NCBI GenBank assembly: GCA_950295325.1
Contig: OX485808.1
Location: 4,716,501 to 4,776,500, forward strand
Length of the DNA: 60,000 nt
Direction of reading: 5' to 3'
Source of the DNA: Polytrichum commune
Taxonomy: Eukaryota > Streptophyta > Polytrichopsida > Polytrichales > Polytrichaceae
In this document: one piece after another, positions 24,372 to 37,539 of the stretch
How the letters are laid out: each line of letters begins with the position of its first letter
How positions within the stretch are numbered: position 1 is the stretch's first letter
Notes under the pieces: model-generated
What the model was told of the DNA's origin: nothing
The model's input: the letters and a program-made list of their open reading frames with translations, nothing else
Database searches by the model: none
Program-made: the position numbers and the translations under genes

Positions 24372-26299
24372 TGCTCACAAGAAACCTTCAACCATATATA
24401 ATGTTCCCTTCATATAAAGTGGATTAAAATGTGAGGACAAACTTTGCAAGTCTTCAGTCTTGGGAGCAGGTACGAAGGCATGCTTAAAGGTCTGCATGAG
24501 TTGGTTACAGCAACAACTCAAGATATAATTAAGCCGCATAAACCATCAACCAAATGTAATGTGTTCTTTAGACAATCAATGGGTTGACAATTATTAAGTT
24601 CAAGCCTGCTGCTGGTTGTGTACACGGAGCAGTGGTTGCATATTAATTAACCCTCGCACAACCAGAATGATTCCTGTCAAGAGCATACATCGAAACTAAT
24701 TTCCGGTACAGACACAGTTGTGACTTGCAGGTCGGGCGAGAATCAGAGCGAGCCTTGTGCACACAAAAACTTGAAAAGCAACTAAAGAGAGATTCACTAC
24801 TCATGCAGATGGTGAAGTCTCCATTTTCTCAACTTGCTGATCTACACCTCCAACATGTCTAAAAGAAAGAAGCTCCATGAGTGATGGATTCGGACTTCCC
24901 CACCTAACTCACTCTCAACTCTTGCGAATTACAAAGGCAAGATCGACAACTTTTCAAGTGAATTACTGAACCAGCAATGGGTGTGCATGTAATCCTTTCC
25001 ACATGACATACTAGCAAAGAAATCATAGACACAACTCCCAGCCCGTCTTGAACACTACATAAATTCAAGTCTGGCATGTGACTAAATCGGCTCCGAATCA
25101 CTCTATTTTTGCTATAGCGGCACACTCACATACTCGAACAAAAGGCCACAAGTATACTGGGAGAACGCACACCGTGGATCCAGAACCTGGAGAGTGAGTG
25201 ATTGAGAGAGAGAGATGCTCAATGACTTAACCGTGAGCAGTGGAAAAACCCAGAAGAGAACCTACTAGATTATTATAAAAAATTTAAAAATAAAATTTAA
25301 CGTGCAATTGCGGGCTTAGTACAATAATTTCCCCTACGTGTCAGGACATTGAGACCGACAGCATTCAATCTGATCCTATCATCTGGCAAGAATCGGAATA
25401 AACTAACACAGAAATGCTTCTAGCGCGCCGTGCATGCCTTGAACAATGTGCTAGTAACATCGTGTGAGCAACTCCAGATCATGCCATGAAAACTTAACAT
25501 CATCAGCAACCACATGAATGTTTGTACTAGAGTACTCTTCCTCTTTTCAGAGGACTGCATAATTGGCGACCAAGTTACTTCTTGTGTACGCCCTTACCTT
25601 ACCTTGTCTCTTAGGAATCCGTGCCTGCAGATTTCAAAGATTTCAACACCACAATAATATGGACACCTATATTTGAGTGGTATGTGGTTGGTTGGGTGGA
25701 GATCTAAGAACAAACATAAAAAAGGTGAGGTACAAAAATGGAAAATGGTGAATGACCACTGCTGCACTAATGGGTTTTGATTGCGTTAATGTCTAACGTT
25801 TTGAGCACAATAATGTCACAAATACGACACTTTTTCTCACTGGAAACTAAGAATGTCACAAAGTTGGCAAGTGAATATGACATTAAATCCTTTGGATTTC
25901 AATAATGCCGGTGCACTAGATTAGGAGTAGAACGATTCTTATGTGGACCCAACATGGTTATTTGTAAAAGTGGTGGCCTGAAAAGGATGTAGTGATAGGC
26001 TGGATGTAGTGATTTAGCCAGATAGGTGTTGTTTCACGCCACTTGGGATCACTTTTGGTTTGCCATTGAGTTAATCGTTTTGTGTGCATTTGTACGTAGA
26101 GTAGGATATTTTGATGCTCACATTAGGGAGACTCTACTATACAAGTAGGGGGTTTACAAAAGAATGTAACTAATTATCTATAGGGAGTAAAACTACAAAA
26201 CAACTTGCATTCCTCACCATCTCCTTTACTCCATCTTTGAAAAACGTTGCACAAATTTCAAGCCACTCTTTCTGGCCGAATCAACTTATTTTCACCGTT

Positions 26300-26600
26300 T
26301 TTGATATTTCTACCTTAGAGGTTGGACATGCTCAAAATATAAGTGCTAACCATTCTAGACTTCGTAGTCAACATGATTGAGAGACTTGCAGGATCACTCA
26401 ATGAGAATAAAAATCTTCGCTTCGATAATAATTAAGATATTATACATATGAGCTCCGAAAATTATGAGGCGAATGGCAATGAGCACGCTTCAAATTTGAC
26501 AATCATTTTGCACTGATTGTGTGTTTTGGGTGTGTTTGTTCAGTGTTTCATATCATACGAGAAGTGGGTGGTGAGAGAAAAGTATCCGAATTAGGCACGT
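26300..26600 (+). repeat. Dispersed repeat R2, copy 1
   Basis: This matches 29,425-29,670 in the same orientation. Shared words are 'GCTAACCATTCTAGA', 'CTTC.CTTCGATAA', 'TCCGAAAATTATGAGG' and GTTTCATATC. It is non-coding and its class is unknown. Confidence 0.55.
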
Positions 26601-26734
26601 CTAGCTGCTTTGCTTCCATAATACTGTGGATGTTGCTTATGTCTTCAAGGTTATCTTTCAACTCTACCAGAATCATCTCTCAAGCTATGAGTGTAACATT
26701 ATGCGATTAGCATCACAAGCCTTAATTAGAAGAT

Positions 26735-26795
26735 GGTTAGGTTGTAAAGTTGTAAAGTAGTAAAGTTGTAAAGATGGTTCGGTTGTAAAGTTGAT
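26735..26795 (+). repeat. Minisatellite of GTTGTAAAG-like units
   Basis: Five to six imperfect copies of an eight- to nine-base unit (GTTGTAAAG, AGTAGTAAAG) lie in a row. It is next to the left end of the MITE at 26,827. Confidence 0.65.
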
Positions 26796-26826
26796 GTGAA
26801 TGTTTATGCACTTATCAAGTCCCTAA

Positions 26827-27297
26827 GGGCCACTTCACACACGAGACCGAGAGCCCGTGACCATTACACTTCAACCACTCCGAGCCGGTCCAAGTTCGCT
26901 TCACACTACGCTTGAGGGACCAACGGAGTACGTGAATGCAAGATGGATGTAAAGTCTACATGGATTCCTACATGGCATCAAATGGATCATGTTTTATGGT
27001 CACTTGGACTATTTTCAAATACCACCTCTTGGAGGTAGGCCTCACACAAAACCGGGAGACCATGGCATTCCAAAGGCTCACAACCGTTGATTTATTTTAT
27101 TTTATCATGTGTGAGTACCCGCATTAATAGAAATTCATTGAAATAGCATTTGGTTGAGGGCCCACTCACATATGGCTTCACACCACACTGGAGGATCCGT
27201 GACCACACTACACGATTTTGGGACAGCCTTTGGACACTTCCTTTTGGGCTCTCACAATTTCATGATCACGGCTCTTGGCTCGTGTGTAAAGTGGCCC
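26827..27297. mobile_element. Tourist-like (PIF/Harbinger) MITE, copy 1
   Basis: The left end reads GGGCCACTTCACACACGAG. The right end, reverse-complemented, reads GGGCCACTTTACACACGAG and continues in register for about 15 more bases (AGAGCC.GTGA). A TAA flanks both ends, at 26,824-26,826 and 27,298-27,300. A 3-bp TAA/TTA target duplication with termini starting GGGCC is the hallmark of PIF/Harbinger Tourist MITEs. It is 471 bp long and non-coding. It is closely similar to 55,248-55,745. Confidence 0.92.
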
Positions 27298-27449
27298 TAA
27301 TTAAGTCGTCCGGGGCAGTCTCTTAGATCATATTCTTTTGGAACTTGTATGAGTTCGTTATGGGTTAAGAAGCGAAGACTCTATTTTTCTTCTGTCACTC
27401 CCCTTCAATGTGGATGACTCACACTGCAAAGTATTTACAGTCACATAAG

Positions 27450-27696
27450 GGCCGGGGATTCGTGGCACTCAAGTAAAATCATCCGTGCAGATGAAAAAAA
27501 CACAGGAATCATCCAAATGGCTATTTTTGGGCAATTTGAATCCGGAAATAGAGTCAAAGGCCCCGAATTAGTCTAGTGATGTCACATTTGAATGAATCGG
27601 CCCTCAACCCCATAGGGGGGCTTTTTTTTATTGGAGCCACTTCATCCACGATATCTTGGATGGATGATTTTACTTGAGTGCCACGAATCCCCAGCC
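27450..27696. mobile_element. Mutator-like MITE with 9-bp target duplication
   Basis: Left terminal repeat: GGCCGGGGATTCGTGGCACT. Right end reverse-complemented: GGCTGGGGATTCGTGGCACT. The match continues through AAGTAAAATCATCC, so about 35 bp match with one or two differences. TCACATAAG flanks both ends (27,441-27,449 and 27,697-27,705), a 9-bp target duplication that is typical of Mutator-like elements. The element is 247 bp and has no coding capacity. Confidence 0.92.
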
Positions 27697-28109
27697 TCAC
27701 ATAAGGTGACTCTACATCTCGTGCACAATTACTTGTAGCTTTTGGTGACTGAATCTACTTCCTTGCTGGCAATACTTGATATGAGTATTCATGCAATGAT
27801 CAACATTCTATAATAAAGTTGAGGTAACTTGGATCATGAATTCCTAAGCTCTATTATCCTAAAACCCTAAACCCTAAACCCCAAACACCACATCCGATAG
27901 GAGCATGTAGACTCCAAGCAAAAGACCCCGCAAAGAGGCTCTTTATTCATGCTTGCTCCTTTTGAAATCATGTTAGAAATTAAGCGTCCTCTTTATAACA
28001 CATCATGCTCCATATTGAACTTGAAATGGTCATTTTGATGACATTAACACATGCCCATTATCTTCTTACACAATTTTTTTGGAAGACTTAATATTACATA
28101 CATAATGGT

Positions 28110-28492
28110 AATTGGTGTTGTAATGGTGGTGCCTATGTGACTGAGGTATGTGGGTTCCATTTTCATGTTCTCCAACTTGTACTGATTAGATTCACACAAC
28201 AAGACTCGTGTTGCATTAGCAAATCTATGATGAAACATCTGCAAAAAGAAAAAGGTTGAAAATTGAACCTCCCCTTAATTAGTTGTGGTTATTGGAAGTG
28301 CATGTTTGTTCATTTCTTAGCTAGATACATAGGTCCTCCCAATTGTGTTCACTATTGAGTGTAGAGTAGTTCATAATATTTTTGAAGACGTAGTCCAGTC
28401 TCTTTTAAACATGTGTCTTTATGATGTTTGCTCTTTAATCCTCACCGAACCAAGTACCAATCAAATCTAGGGGTCCAATTAAAAAAACGAGC
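28110..28492 (+). repeat. Dispersed repeat R1, copy 2
   Basis: This matches 2,655-3,010 across about 350 bp in the same orientation. The end landmark is the 'AGGGGTCC.ATTAA' block near 28,470. It is non-coding. Confidence 0.65.
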
Positions 28493-29424
28493 AACTTAAG
28501 ACCCACCTTTAACTTAAGTTAGCTTAAGGCCTCCCCATGTAACACTCCACAAGCTCCTCTACTGCTTTTTAAAAATAAGAAGTGGAGATGCTCTCAGCAT
28601 CACACTATGTAGCCCCTAGTATGCTGCATCACGGATTACCATGATCAACACAAGGCTAATGGGCTCACATTCATGCCGGTACCGAGATACGGACGTTTCT
28701 TTTTCTTTTTCTATTCTAGCCCCTCGTACATTTGTCACTGCAACCAATGCTCATGTCTTCAAAGAGTGCGTTGTAGACAACCCTTATTTAGTTACTTTGC
28801 TTATGCCCCCTTCCCACTTGACTTTAGTTAAGACCCAAAGTATTTCCTAAAAACCGGGTAAAGCTCCCTCGGTTATAGCGGAGGCATCCGACTATCCCAA
28901 TGCACCTACAAGAACTTGCTCCGGAGATTTTCAAGTAGGTTTTAGTTAAGTAGCTTTCACACATGTTCATAGTTTTATCTACCAAGCAATGAATGTTGGG
29001 TAGTTTTTGTCCCATCCCCAAATGCCTTTTACTACTCACCTATCTTACCATCGGTTTTTGTTAATGAAGCTCCTCGTGCCCTCATAGCTAAGACTAAAAA
29101 GCAACCAATCACAAGGGTGGGAGGCGACACTTTTAAAGTTCCTATATTCTTGCCTTATGTTTAGGTACCGATGGGAGGGTCGGTGGTTGAGGCTTAAAAC
29201 CTCCACTTTTAAGCCATGCCACGTCATTTGCCACCTAGGCTCGGCACTAAAAAGAGCCGTATGTGTGAACCCTAGATAACTAAAACCGCTTTTAGACTAA
29301 AACTACTTCTAACTAATGTCAGGTGGGAATGCCCCATTATTAGGACACCTATATTTGAGTGGTATGTAGTTTAGTGTGGCTCCAAGAATAGACTCCAAAA
29401 AGATATGACTTTCAAAAAGATTGG

Positions 29425-29670
29425 ACTACATACTTAAAATATGCTAACCATTCTAGATTCTATAGTCCACATGATTGGGGGGGGCGCCTATACAACTGTT
29501 TCATGAGCACAAGAACCTTCACTTCGATAAAGAATAAGATATTCATATGAGGTCCGAAAATTATGAGGAAAGTCGCGGCAGCCTCGATTTGGATTTGCTC
29601 ACCACCTTGTACTAATTGCATGTTTCATATCTTAGGAAAAGTAGGCTAGTCAGAAAAGTAATCATTCAAG
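29425..29670 (+). repeat. Dispersed repeat R2, copy 2
   Basis: This matches 26,300-26,600. A G-run near 29,478 interrupts the alignment. A further shared sequence, 'GGACACCTATATTTGAGTGG', precedes R2 at 29,343 and also occurs alone near 25,660. Confidence 0.5.
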
Positions 29671-30091
29671 TCTCATCTACCATGTCCACAATTCAGGGGC
29701 AGGACATTCAAGGTGCTACCTATTCAATTGGCAAGAGCTTATGAATTTTTGAGCGGTTTTCGGAAATACAAGAGGGACTCACATAGCTCAAATCTCCCTC
29801 CAGTCTCGTGCATTGTGCGGGCTTCTATTCTATGGGAAACCTGATTCTTCTGGTCTGCTTACTTCAAACAAACAGAAGTTAAACAAACTTGTGAGATCTT
29901 CGGACACTCAAGTGGGACGTGGTTTATGCCTTCTACGTCTAAGTCCAATTTCCAAAGTATATGTGATGGCAAAATCGAACAACTTTCAAGAAGCTACTCA
30001 GTGGCGTTTCTAAAATACACATCAATTGCTGCTAACTTGGGTATTTAGGAAAATTGGAGAGCTTTGGTAAAGCTTGCGATCCTATTGTTTC

Positions 30092-33000
30092 TTAGGTTGT
30101 CAAGCTATCTGGAATATTTGGTTGGTTTGTTCCAAGAACAGACCCGCCCACATCTGGGAATGTTTCGTGCCCAGGAATACTCCCAATAGTACCGTCATGG
30201 TTAACTAAATAGGGGTAGGGCAAGAGATGGCCTTTCATGTCGGTCACTTCCTCTGCAAGATATTGCTCCCAATTATCCTTTGCCATCTTGTTAACTCTCT
30301 GGACACACTCCAAAGATGCAGGATCCTCAAAAATAGGATCTACAACACCCAAATGCTCTGACCACAATGACATCCGGAAGCCATATATCTGCAGAGTAAT
30401 TTCACAAAGCTTGATGAGCATCTTGCATATTAAGTCGCATGTAAATGAGTACAGAAGTGGAACAAACAGAAACCAGTGTGTCGGAACATAGACTCACCTG
30501 GCCAAGTGGATGTGTCTTCTGTCGACTCCATGTGTAGTGAGGCTGATAGCCTCCCATGGCAATTTCTGTATCCCGTGATCCATCCATAGACCTCTGGTTG
30601 ATGTTGGCTGACCCACAAATGACGTACTCATCGTCCACCACAATACCCTTGGCGTGAACGTAGACCATAAACCGCCTGTGTTTTTTAGCCTGGCCCTGCA
30701 ATAGATGGTACCTTCAAAGGTTACACAGATGGCCTTGTCCTCGGAGACTGAGATGCAACTTTCTCGACATGAATATCTTTCTGTAAGATGTCTTGTGGTG
30801 TTTTCCACCACATGTCACTTTCCATAAACCATGGAAGTCTAGATGATCCAATTGGAACCGTGCTGTGATGACCTCTCTAACCCATAGAAGGGTCAAATAT
30901 AAGGAATTTGAAGCTAATAAAATCACACTTATCAAGAGGTAGTCTCTCTTAGAATATACACAAATTTGAATCCTATCCTACAAGAAATTTCGGCAGGCAG
31001 CTTGTACTGTATGCCCAGAAACTCATAAAACTAAATGACTTAGTTGCAGAATCAGAATATTAAGCAACATACTTACATGCTTGGAAGCCTCATCAGGCGG
31101 CTTAGGAGCGGGATTCTCCTTTTCTGTTTGAGTCTCGGTCTCCCGGTTACCGAGACAATAAAAATTTAGGTAGTCACAAGGATGCTCTATATTGAGCTTA
31201 CCGACGTCCCGCAGTGCTTGAGCAACAACTCCATACATCATCTTTATTGTTTGTGCCTGGAAAGACCAAGGGATTGAACAACTAATTACAACCCCAACAA
31301 CTCACTGACTTGATGTACGTGATTAGGCATTCCGGAGTGTCCCAATGTCTACCTTCATTAATCTCCTAGCAGCGATGGTTGCAATAATTTCATCAATGAT
31401 TTGCAATTTCTGTTCTGAAATAGCCAGTTTTGTTCAACATGGAAAGCAAGATAACTATCCAATATAGAACTAGACACGAGGAGTAAGCACTCCTCATCTA
31501 TACATAGTTAAGACTGATATTTGCTAGGTTTCTGATGGAATCACAAGATAAGTTGGTACTCTCTTGATATTCATACTCTCCTTGCGTCGTCGAATGCAAT
31601 ACAAGCTAGAAGTAATTTACACTGGTCGATTAAGCTATCAAATTAAGTGGTGACCTGAAGAAGGACATCACACTTATTTTGAAACAGGCAGATGGACACT
31701 GATTGACATAGACATAATATTCCTTAAATCCACAGACAATAATAAAGTGTATGATTCAAATTCTTTGTGCGACCAAGACAAGTATATGGTACCTGAAAAT
31801 ACAGTATCTCTTGCACGGCTGCACTGTCTGGAGCACCTTCTGGCCACATCGGCAGTACAATATACACAGCAAATCGCTGACCTTGCCTGATCTTGGATGC
31901 CACTTTTAACGCTAGCTCCATCGGTATCAAATGGTTGGCACCTATTCACAGAATGTAATGCTTCAACAATCTCAATTTGAGGAAGGCATCTGCAATCATT
32001 TGAGTGGTTCGATCCTATGGCCAGGTTGAACGGGCATGAGGGGTTGGGGATGAAGGACTGATAGAAAAACTCAAAAATGAATTTGAATTGAAGTGTACAC
32101 GACGTCCATTTTACTCAGGTATAAGAGTTCTCGATATCGCAGTTTAGACTGTAAAAGAGATGAAATATTGAGTTTTCATCTCATGTGACCCTTGTCACTC
32201 ACTCTTAACATACCACACAATGGTCAAACATAATCAGAGATCATCTAGTTAGCTTTAATATTGCATATGCTGTGGTCCACACAAAGAAACTTGATCGCAA
32301 GGGCCCATTTGTTACCCTTTACATTGAAGAGGTATTAAATATAAGTGATGCTTTAGGGCGAAGACCTGCCCGTATTTACAAAGGCCGAGTTTCTCATGCA
32401 ACAAAGCTTTTGGGTGAAATACCTGCATTGATGTAATCGGGCCAGTTGTAAGAGGATCCAATAAAGTACTGATTCTCTATGTAGATAAAATGTTGGGCAC
32501 ACCGGATGGCTTTGATGTAAGCCATTTGGATGCTTATATCTATAGCTACGCCTTTTCCCCACACAAGATGCTGCATAATCAATCCAAGGTGATTCAAGGC
32601 CTCTTTAATCAAGTAAAGTACACCAGGGTGAGTATGCTTCCGATGTCCTATCACCAGGATCCTACCTCAAAACCAGCTCTAATCCAAGAATGAAGTGATG
32701 TCAAACTCAAGAACACGTTATGCAGAGGTCCTTCTGAGCAATTTCTGACTCGTTCCCAAAGAAAACGTTCTTGAAAAAGCTTGATAATCAGAATGAATGT
32801 GTTCCACACCTGGTTCTGAGCATCTTGAACGTTTTTGGGAAAACCCTTCACAGATCCCGAGTCAATGGAGCGAAACACCTGCTTAAATGTCAAAGTCAAG
32901 CGAACTGTTAGATCATTTGTAAAATGTTGGAATGCCCAATAGCGGATTCTTGTAAGAGATTTCTGTGCAGTAGGATTTAGAACGATCAGAATTTTAGGTG

Positions 33001-36000
33001 CGTTTCTCGATCTCTTAGCAAAAAGTCCTGACGAAAGCAATCAATATGAGATTACAGTGAGAGTCGCATTGACATGCTTATGCTAATATGAACACAATTG
33101 TGAGTTGGTTCTCCCGTGGACGACCATAGAATTTGAATAGGAGTATTGTACCTGGACGTGCCAGCTGTTGGGCGCGTCATCATTTGTGACGAATAACTTA
33201 GGGTCTCCTTCTGGTCGAAACGGTGGTTTGGGACTCAATATCCATGAAATTCGTCCAATTTGGACGAGCTCGTCATCATGCCAACGGGTGGCCTTCCTCC
33301 ATCTCTGCTCAAAGTTGGTTAGAGTATCATATACTGCCGGGCCTTCAATCTTGCAGTGCCAATCGTGCCAGGGTTGCCTTGGACCTCCGCCGTCAGCCAT
33401 AGCCTGTGAAAAAGATGAGACATTGAAATTTCCACGGTTCAGCATGATACATGTTTGTTGCTTGTCTCGCTAAATCGCAAATGGAACCTTCGGTAACGAA
33501 ATCAGGTGATACTAAGTCTAGATGCAAGTTTAAATGGTGGGTTTGTGCTTATGCTCCACGAAGGTATCATCTTGAACAGGTGCTTTGTTTCTCTCCGCTT
33601 CCAGAATTATGTGAAGATGGCCTTGTTAAATTGAGTGAATGAGAATGTAGTAAGAAAGAGAAAACTTACACTGAAGGTAGGGCTATGAAAGTCGTCCTTA
33701 TGCAGCGTTTCCAGAGTACTGAAAAGCGAGTGACTAGGGGTATCCCAACGCCCATCGCAGAGGTCAAGACCACCAATGAAGGATATCAACGTTCGCTTGT
33801 TTCCTGGCCCTTGTGCATCGACAATTGTCAACTTTTGGTGGTGTGTATATAGTGTTCCAACAACCTGCGCAAGTAGGCTTCCCTTAATCCAAACACCCTG
33901 ATAGGCTGGGATTCCTTCGGCGTAGAATTACCACACTCGAGGTCGAATCGTTATCGAAATGTCAAATGCTAACAATTGTTCTCACCTTCTTTTCAAGTGG
34001 AAAAACAATCAGTCCGCTGGTGACCACTCATACACATAAGATCAAGAATTGGCAGCTTATGTTGCCGATATTCAACATCCTTGAAAGGATTTACAACATC
34101 CAAACCGTTGGAAATTACATAATGCTACTCGATCCTGAGTATTTGTATAAATTATATAAATAGTAAATCCTCCAATACACGTAAGCCTGCGTATAGGCCG
34201 TTCAATATTGGCCCACAGTGCCACACGCCCTCCCATCCAGAATACTTTGCAGCAGGTTTACTTACAATGAGCCTTATCTTTACAATTACGCTCCAAGTAC
34301 GAATCGAGGGGGTCACTCCGAGGAATGGGCCATGATGGATACTCAATCTGGTCGGAATACAAGATACAGGGACTTTCATATGCTGTCTAAAGATTGCACA
34401 CGCCGAGACCATATCGTTCAGAACAAGGCAGAGGAGACGCACCTGTTGCCTGAACCAGCTGAGCTTATGACTAGCATATCGTGGAGCCAATACACAGCGA
34501 ACAGAAGAATTTCTGAAGAAATTTTTGGTAGCCTCGTCATGAACTCCCATCATTCCCTCCTGCATATCCACCGAGCTCCTTTGTGAGGGTTAGGTTTCTT
34601 GTCCTCCGCAAATTGTAAATAAAGATAGCCATCCACGAAGAGCTGCAGCTAACAAGCTCCCCTGAATTGCGAAGAGCGATAGCAGGACAAGATAATGTAT
34701 GTGAAATTGGATTAAGCCATGTATGAAGGTGCATAATTGACGTGGTGAATGCCAGTCAGAAACCGCAATATGACAAAATGACAAGTTGCTACATATAACA
34801 TAAACCTCTTGATGATTGGGTTACACGTAAACCTCAGACCTGATTTATGTCAAACTGTGCAAACGCCACTATTTAAAGACTATTTTCCAACACAGCCCGT
34901 CACTCATTTTTCCCACTTACAGAAACCTTAAAAACTGAACATTTGGCATATCAAAACGCTCAATCTCGAAAATCGATATTGTAAAGAACCTATGTATTTG
35001 CTTAAGTCATGCATACAAATGTGCTGTGAGGCTTTTACTCTGGTCATGAGCTTTAGGAAATAAGTATACCGTTTTGAGAAAAGGACTGCTATGAGATGTT
35101 TTATCATCCCAAGCAAGAACAAGGACGCGAACTCCCTCAGCGGACTTTCTTTTCAAGAGATCTCCAAGCATTAAGTCCCCACCTTCAGGAAATTCCCGAG
35201 TAGTATCTCGCAATAGTTTCACCTTCGTAAAGATTGACCAGCCAGTAATGTAAACCATATGATGTGCATCCAAAATGGCAGTGCACAAGTCTGCCCATGC
35301 CTGTCTATGGGAATACTTTTCCCCGTTCTCCAACGCTATCTCTGGTAATGAGCCATCCATGATATGTGCATCTTGGTATAGAGTGATGTTGCCCCCTATA
35401 CGACAGGGGAAATATGCATTAGGTACCGCATAGAGGTGCTCTCCTTCAACTCCTTGCTGGTAAAGGACATTCTTCTCCGCTGGGTGAAATACCATTTTCA
35501 TATGCAACTGAGCATGAATGGGTTGTTTCGTTGAAATATTCACAATAGGGTACCAATCGTCCAAAATTTGACCATCGATAATCTGCTCGACACGTATGTT
35601 CACATCACCGATAATCGGGGCCCCAATCATATCATCAGTCTTGATGGTAATCTGGACATCTTCCACATAGTGTGCAACTGGGATGGAGAAATGTTCGTTC
35701 CACTTTGGATTCTTATCATTTTTGATGACCTGAGTTCGAGCAACACGTGCGCCGGCTAGAATTACTGCAGCATATGGATCACTTGTGATACGCTTTGGAC
35801 CGTGACCTTGTGTATTTTCCTTCACTTTGGCTTTCGCCTTCGCAAAAGGGTTACCACAAACGAAAAGAGTTGCGAAACACTGTTTAAACTTTTGTGAAAC
35901 GACATTCAGGTCGGGAAGATGACTAGCTTCTATAATCCAGACGTCCAGCGTTCCATGCAGCAACGTTTTCTTTTGAACAATCTCCAGCATCGTGTCAGTT

Positions 36001-36878
36001 TCAAGAGGAATTTCTTGGCGGCCTCTATCGTCCTTGTCGCCATTTACAGCTTCTTGGCTCCGTGGTTTCCCTGTTGACCAAACATTATCCTGAACATGTC
36101 ATTGAAGTTTTCATGTTGATAGAAAGAAAGACTTCACTAGTTGAATTCAAGACGATACTCATTATTGTACACGGTGTTACACCTAATGACGGTCAATACC
36201 TAATTCGGAGTCAAATTTCCTCTATTTCCCTCCCGTACAACAGAAACCTTGCAGAAATGACGATATGTACAATAACGAAGGAGTATTTTTCCTTACTAAG
36301 TGTACTCTCAAAAGGAAAAGGTTACATGACTGAGCAAGCTCCCTTGAGTGGTTTTACCGCAGTGGATATGATGCAATTCAGCTTCTTGAAGACGTGAGAG
36401 TGTGTAACCTTATGTATCTGAGTGCTTCGTGTAATGAGGACTATGGTCGTTACGGACACTAGTACTAATGAGCTTTGGCAGGTAGATTTTCATGATATAC
36501 ATGAGTCGCTCGAGCAATGTCGTGTCGATAAGCTTCAACAGCAAAAACTCGAGGCAGTGAAATACAGATGTGATGACTCTAAATTGCTACATTCTGGCAA
36601 GAACAAAGACTATCTGATATCAACATACCGTCTTGTCGCGCAGCTAATTTTTCCGCAGCTGCACGTGCAGTCCCGGCCACGTACATTCCTGCCACCGGTG
36701 TCTTCCTTCCGACATCACGCGAAGGATGATGGCTATGGTGGACTGACACCGAGGAGGTAGGGGACGCTTTAGCTTCTGGATTTCTTGAGCCTCCTTCGTC
36801 GTCGTATGGAATTCTTCTGCCATTTGTGTTGCCTGAAAGCTCATTGTGTGACGCAGCTTCCGACATTGCTGAGAGCAA
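30092..36878 (-). CDS. C2-type phospholipase D (delta-like)
   Basis: It hydrolyses phospholipids such as phosphatidylcholine to phosphatidic acid in membrane signalling. The exons are 35070-36070, 34443-34559, 33670-33864, 33152-33403, 32810-32878, 32423-32570, 31793-31941, 31077-31256, 30498-30695 and 30092-30388, with a proposed first exon at 36629-36878. All phases fit: 951 aa, or 841 aa if translation starts at the ATG at 35,990. The C2 domain follows [20 protein letters not shown], with Ca-site residues in TSDPY and KTDDMIG. The first HKD is HQKLTIVD (H465, K467, D472) and the second is HAKGIVVD (H801, K803, D808). [22 protein letters not shown] and the C-terminal ETFPDVGG and IPDSLTT are typical plant PLD marks. 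The catalytic set is intact. The sequence looks closest to the delta class, but the extended N-terminus leaves subclass open. A tandem array lies just upstream. Confidence 0.95.
36629..36878 (-). CDS. Proposed first exon of the phospholipase D gene (N-terminal extension)
   Basis: This open frame starts [17 protein letters not shown] and ends AARQD plus one base at a GTATGTTG donor. Joined to an acceptor at 36,071 (CAACAG), it continues as [17 protein letters not shown] in frame into the C2 exon with no stop. The stretch is rich in Ser, Gly, Asn, His and charged residues, as expected of a disordered leader. It is inferred from phase and open frame only; translation from the ATG at 35,990 is the alternative and gives a more usual PLD length. 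Confidence 0.5.
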
Positions 36879-37539
36879 TAGTGTAGCTCAATCTCCCTGG
36901 ATTGCGGTGTGCACAGAGAGGGCACACCTTCCTCTCACTCTCAATCCTCACTGTACGTCATTGATCTACTTGTACCGTCCTCTAAACATCACCGAACCTT
37001 CAGGTCTTGAAGTCTTTCAACCTTTCTTCGTCGGCTCATCTAAGAGCATTCAGAGCTGCGTAGCCCTGCAAGCATCTTTTCCGCCTTAATCTGCACGAAT
37101 TCCCAGTTGCTATGTCAGAGCCGAAATTTGAAGGACTTGCTACACCTTATTCAGTTTCGTGCGATTATAGCTGTGTGCATCGTGTGCGTAATCCCGAAGC
37201 TCAGGCAACACGCAAGTTTGTCAGTAGTTTTAGACCTCTAAAAAAAATTATTAAAAAAAAAAACTATCTGATATCAGCATTTGAGAAGCAAGTTCAAGGA
37301 GGAGATGGTAAAAGAACATAAAAATCTTGCGTGATTTAGGCGCTTACCACGACAAGTAAATTCCGGATTGTGTAGCAATCTTCCAGCAGGTACAAGAAAC
37401 CCGTGGGGGAAGTTCCACTCGACCGATATCCAGACCCTAGATGATCTAGCCACTAACATCGCAGCAAGGTACTGGCCACGAAATTCGCCAACTACGCAAA
37501 GGCCACTGCGCCTCGGGAAGCTGTACAAAACAATAAGCT

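Larger units (their letters stand above)
16116..30091. other. Intergenic region between TYW1 and the phospholipase D gene
   Basis: The first few hundred bases should hold the TYW1 promoter, and a GC-rich patch with a short codon-like frame lies at 16,300-16,497. From 16.7 kb on the DNA is mostly AT-rich, degenerate repeats. Sections near 19.3-22.0 kb are very AT-rich with many A-runs, and I see nothing defined in them. The mobile elements and hairpin that can be delimited are listed separately. Confidence 0.65.
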
